Shown here piece after piece: positions 63,088-64,000 of a DNA stretch of 64,000 bases. The position numbers were made by a program, and so were the translations under genes. The notes beneath the pieces are model-generated. The model saw only the letters and a program-made list of their open reading frames with translations, was not told where the DNA came from and made no database searches. The DNA is from Dialister sp. CAG:486 (GTDB lineage: Bacteria; Bacillota; Negativicutes; Veillonellales; Dialisteraceae): assembly GCA_000434475.1 (NCBI GenBank), contig FR879544.1, positions 3,053-67,052 of the forward strand, in the 5' to 3' direction. Every line of letters starts with the position of its first letter. Within the stretch, counting starts at the first letter, position 1.

Positions 63088-63942
63088 ATGATGAATAAAA
63101 TATTGAAACTGGCCATCCTTGGTGTGGCAGCCTGCGGCGTATTTGCCCTTACCGGCTGCGGCGGAGACAAAGCCGCTTCTTCTGCAGCATCGAGTGCGGC
63201 AGGACAGGGCGCTCTCCTTCAGAAAATCAAGAAAGACGGTAAACTCGTGGTAGGTACAGCACCGGGCTTCCCGCCTTATGAATTCCTGGATACTTCAGTC
63301 AAGGATAAAAAATCCATCACGGGGATCGATATCAAAATCGCAGAAGCCGTTGCGAAGAAGCTCGGCGTCAAGCTCGAAGTACAGGACATGACCTTCCAGT
63401 CTCTCCTGGCTTCTATCACGACAGGCAAGATCGATATTGCGATTTCCGCCATCACTCCGACTGCAGAACGAGAGAAGACTGTCGATTTCTCCGACAGCTA
63501 CCTCGTCGGCAAGCATACCCTCCTTATCCGTAAGGAAGATGCAGGCAAGTACAAGACGCTGGCTGATTTCAATGGCAAAAAGATCGCCGTCCAGAAGTCT
63601 TCCCTGCAGGAAAAGCTGACCAACGAGCAGATCAAAGATGCACAGGTCGTAGCTTTGACGAAGGTTCCGGATGCGCTTTTGGAACTCCAGCAGGGCAAAG
63701 TCGATGCTGTCCCGGTACAGAGCATCGTCGGTGGACAGTACCTCATCACGAATCCTGACCTGGCTCCGACAAATGTATTCTTCAAAATAGACAGCAAAGG
63801 CTCCTCGGTCGCCGTACCTAAGGGCAATGAAGACTTTATCAAGATCGTCAACGAAGTCATCAAAGAGAACCGTGATAACGGCAATATCGATAAATGGGTC
63901 GATGAAATGACGAAGAAAGCCGTTGAAAACGCAAAGAAATAA
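63088..63942 (+). CDS. Polar amino-acid ABC transporter substrate-binding lipoprotein
   Basis: Family 3 solute-binding protein. Lipobox LTGC near residues 20-24 with a Ser/Ala-rich linker after it. The body starts GKLVVGTAPGFPPYEF, then GIDIKIAEAVAKKLGVKLE and FQSLLASITTGKIDIAIS, all typical of His/Arg/Gln/Cys-binding proteins. Length is 284 residues. AAGAGGG is upstream. The permease and ATPase genes would be expected after it, but a family A repeat follows and the window ends. Confidence 0.94.
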   Translation: MMNKILKLAILGVAACGVFALTGCGGDKAASSAASSAAGQGALLQKIKKDGKLVVGTAPGFPPYEFLDTSVKDKKSITGIDIKIAEAVAKKLGVKLEVQDMTFQSLLASITTGKIDIAISAITPTAEREKTVDFSDSYLVGKHTLLIRKEDAGKYKTLADFNGKKIAVQKSSLQEKLTNEQIKDAQVVALTKVPDALLELQQGKVDAVPVQSIVGGQYLITNPDLAPTNVFFKIDSKGSSVAVPKGNEDFIKIVNEVIKENRDNGNIDKWVDEMTKKAVENAKK

Positions 63943-63958
63943 GTCAGGGCAGGGCTAA

Positions 63959-64000
63959 GGAAACGCTGATTAAATCGCAGAGTCAGATTCCACAAGAATT
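63959..64000 (-). repeat. Family A palindromic repeat, copy A9 (cut by window end)
   Basis: Begins GGAAACGCTGATTAAATCG and continues as the reverse-oriented family A copies, truncated after 42 bases by the end of the window. It starts 17 bases after the binding-protein stop. Confidence 0.85.

Overview
The window looks like the chromosome of a Firmicutes bacterium, most likely a Negativicutes member (Veillonellaceae, Dialister-like). This is inferred from gene content and order: Mini-RNase III, RNase M5, a Prp protease between L21 and L27, an L27 with a cleavable N-terminal extension, T-box and S-box leaders, and the cdaA-cdaR-glmM and dnaG-rpoD clusters. Base composition is fairly balanced. 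I cannot fix the genus without a search.

Layout. 0-7 kb: an unknown protein, iron-sulfur L-serine dehydratase (sdaAB, sdaAA), and the c-di-AMP cluster cdaA-cdaR-glmM, in which cdaA is split by an in-frame 42-bp duplication carrying an amber codon. 7-18 kb: a Cys T-box leader before cysS-mrnC-rlmB-NYN nuclease, then pepP-efp-two Asp23-like genes-nusB-TsaD-like-ispA-tlyA-nadK. 18-27 kb: rplU-prp-rpmA, dapB-asd-dapA, lgt, an orphan response regulator, rnmV-ksgA. 26.8-37.1 kb: a decayed IS3-type element, then a low-GC island with an XRE regulator, a dynamin-like GTPase, a one-TM protein, a HerA/FtsK-like ATPase, a WHH-type HNH nuclease and a SUKH (SMI1/KNR4) protein, ending at a strong terminator beside tRNA-Ser. 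37-54 kb: tadA, glnS, two flavodoxins, an aminotransferase, a lipoprotein, uppP, an ATP-grasp-like protein, dnaG-rpoD, fba, tRNA-Lys with a phage remnant beside it, and an acyl-CoA dehydrogenase. 54-57 kb: a patch of defence and mobile debris (hicAB, an hsdM cut off before its catalytic motif, an AT-rich unknown gene, an istB fragment). 57-64 kb: S-box controlled metNIQ, yerC, a phosphohexomutase, and an amino-acid binding lipoprotein.

Three interspersed repeat families fill many gaps. Family A is a 159-bp, almost perfectly palindromic element with 19-bp inverted ends (seven full copies, one 35-bp miniature, one cut by the window end). Family B is a mosaic of short tandem modules (TTAGGAG, CTAGTCA, TAATCCC and AACCCTG types) plus GC-rich hairpins. 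Family C is a short palindrome related to CGTCATTTCGAGCGAAGCGAG. They separate genes normally adjacent (sdaAB/sdaAA, metI/metQ).

The best candidate for a little-described system is the six-gene island at 28.4-37.0 kb. It is a tightly spaced operon joining membrane-remodelling-type and pumping-type NTPases to a nuclease toxin and its likely immunity protein.
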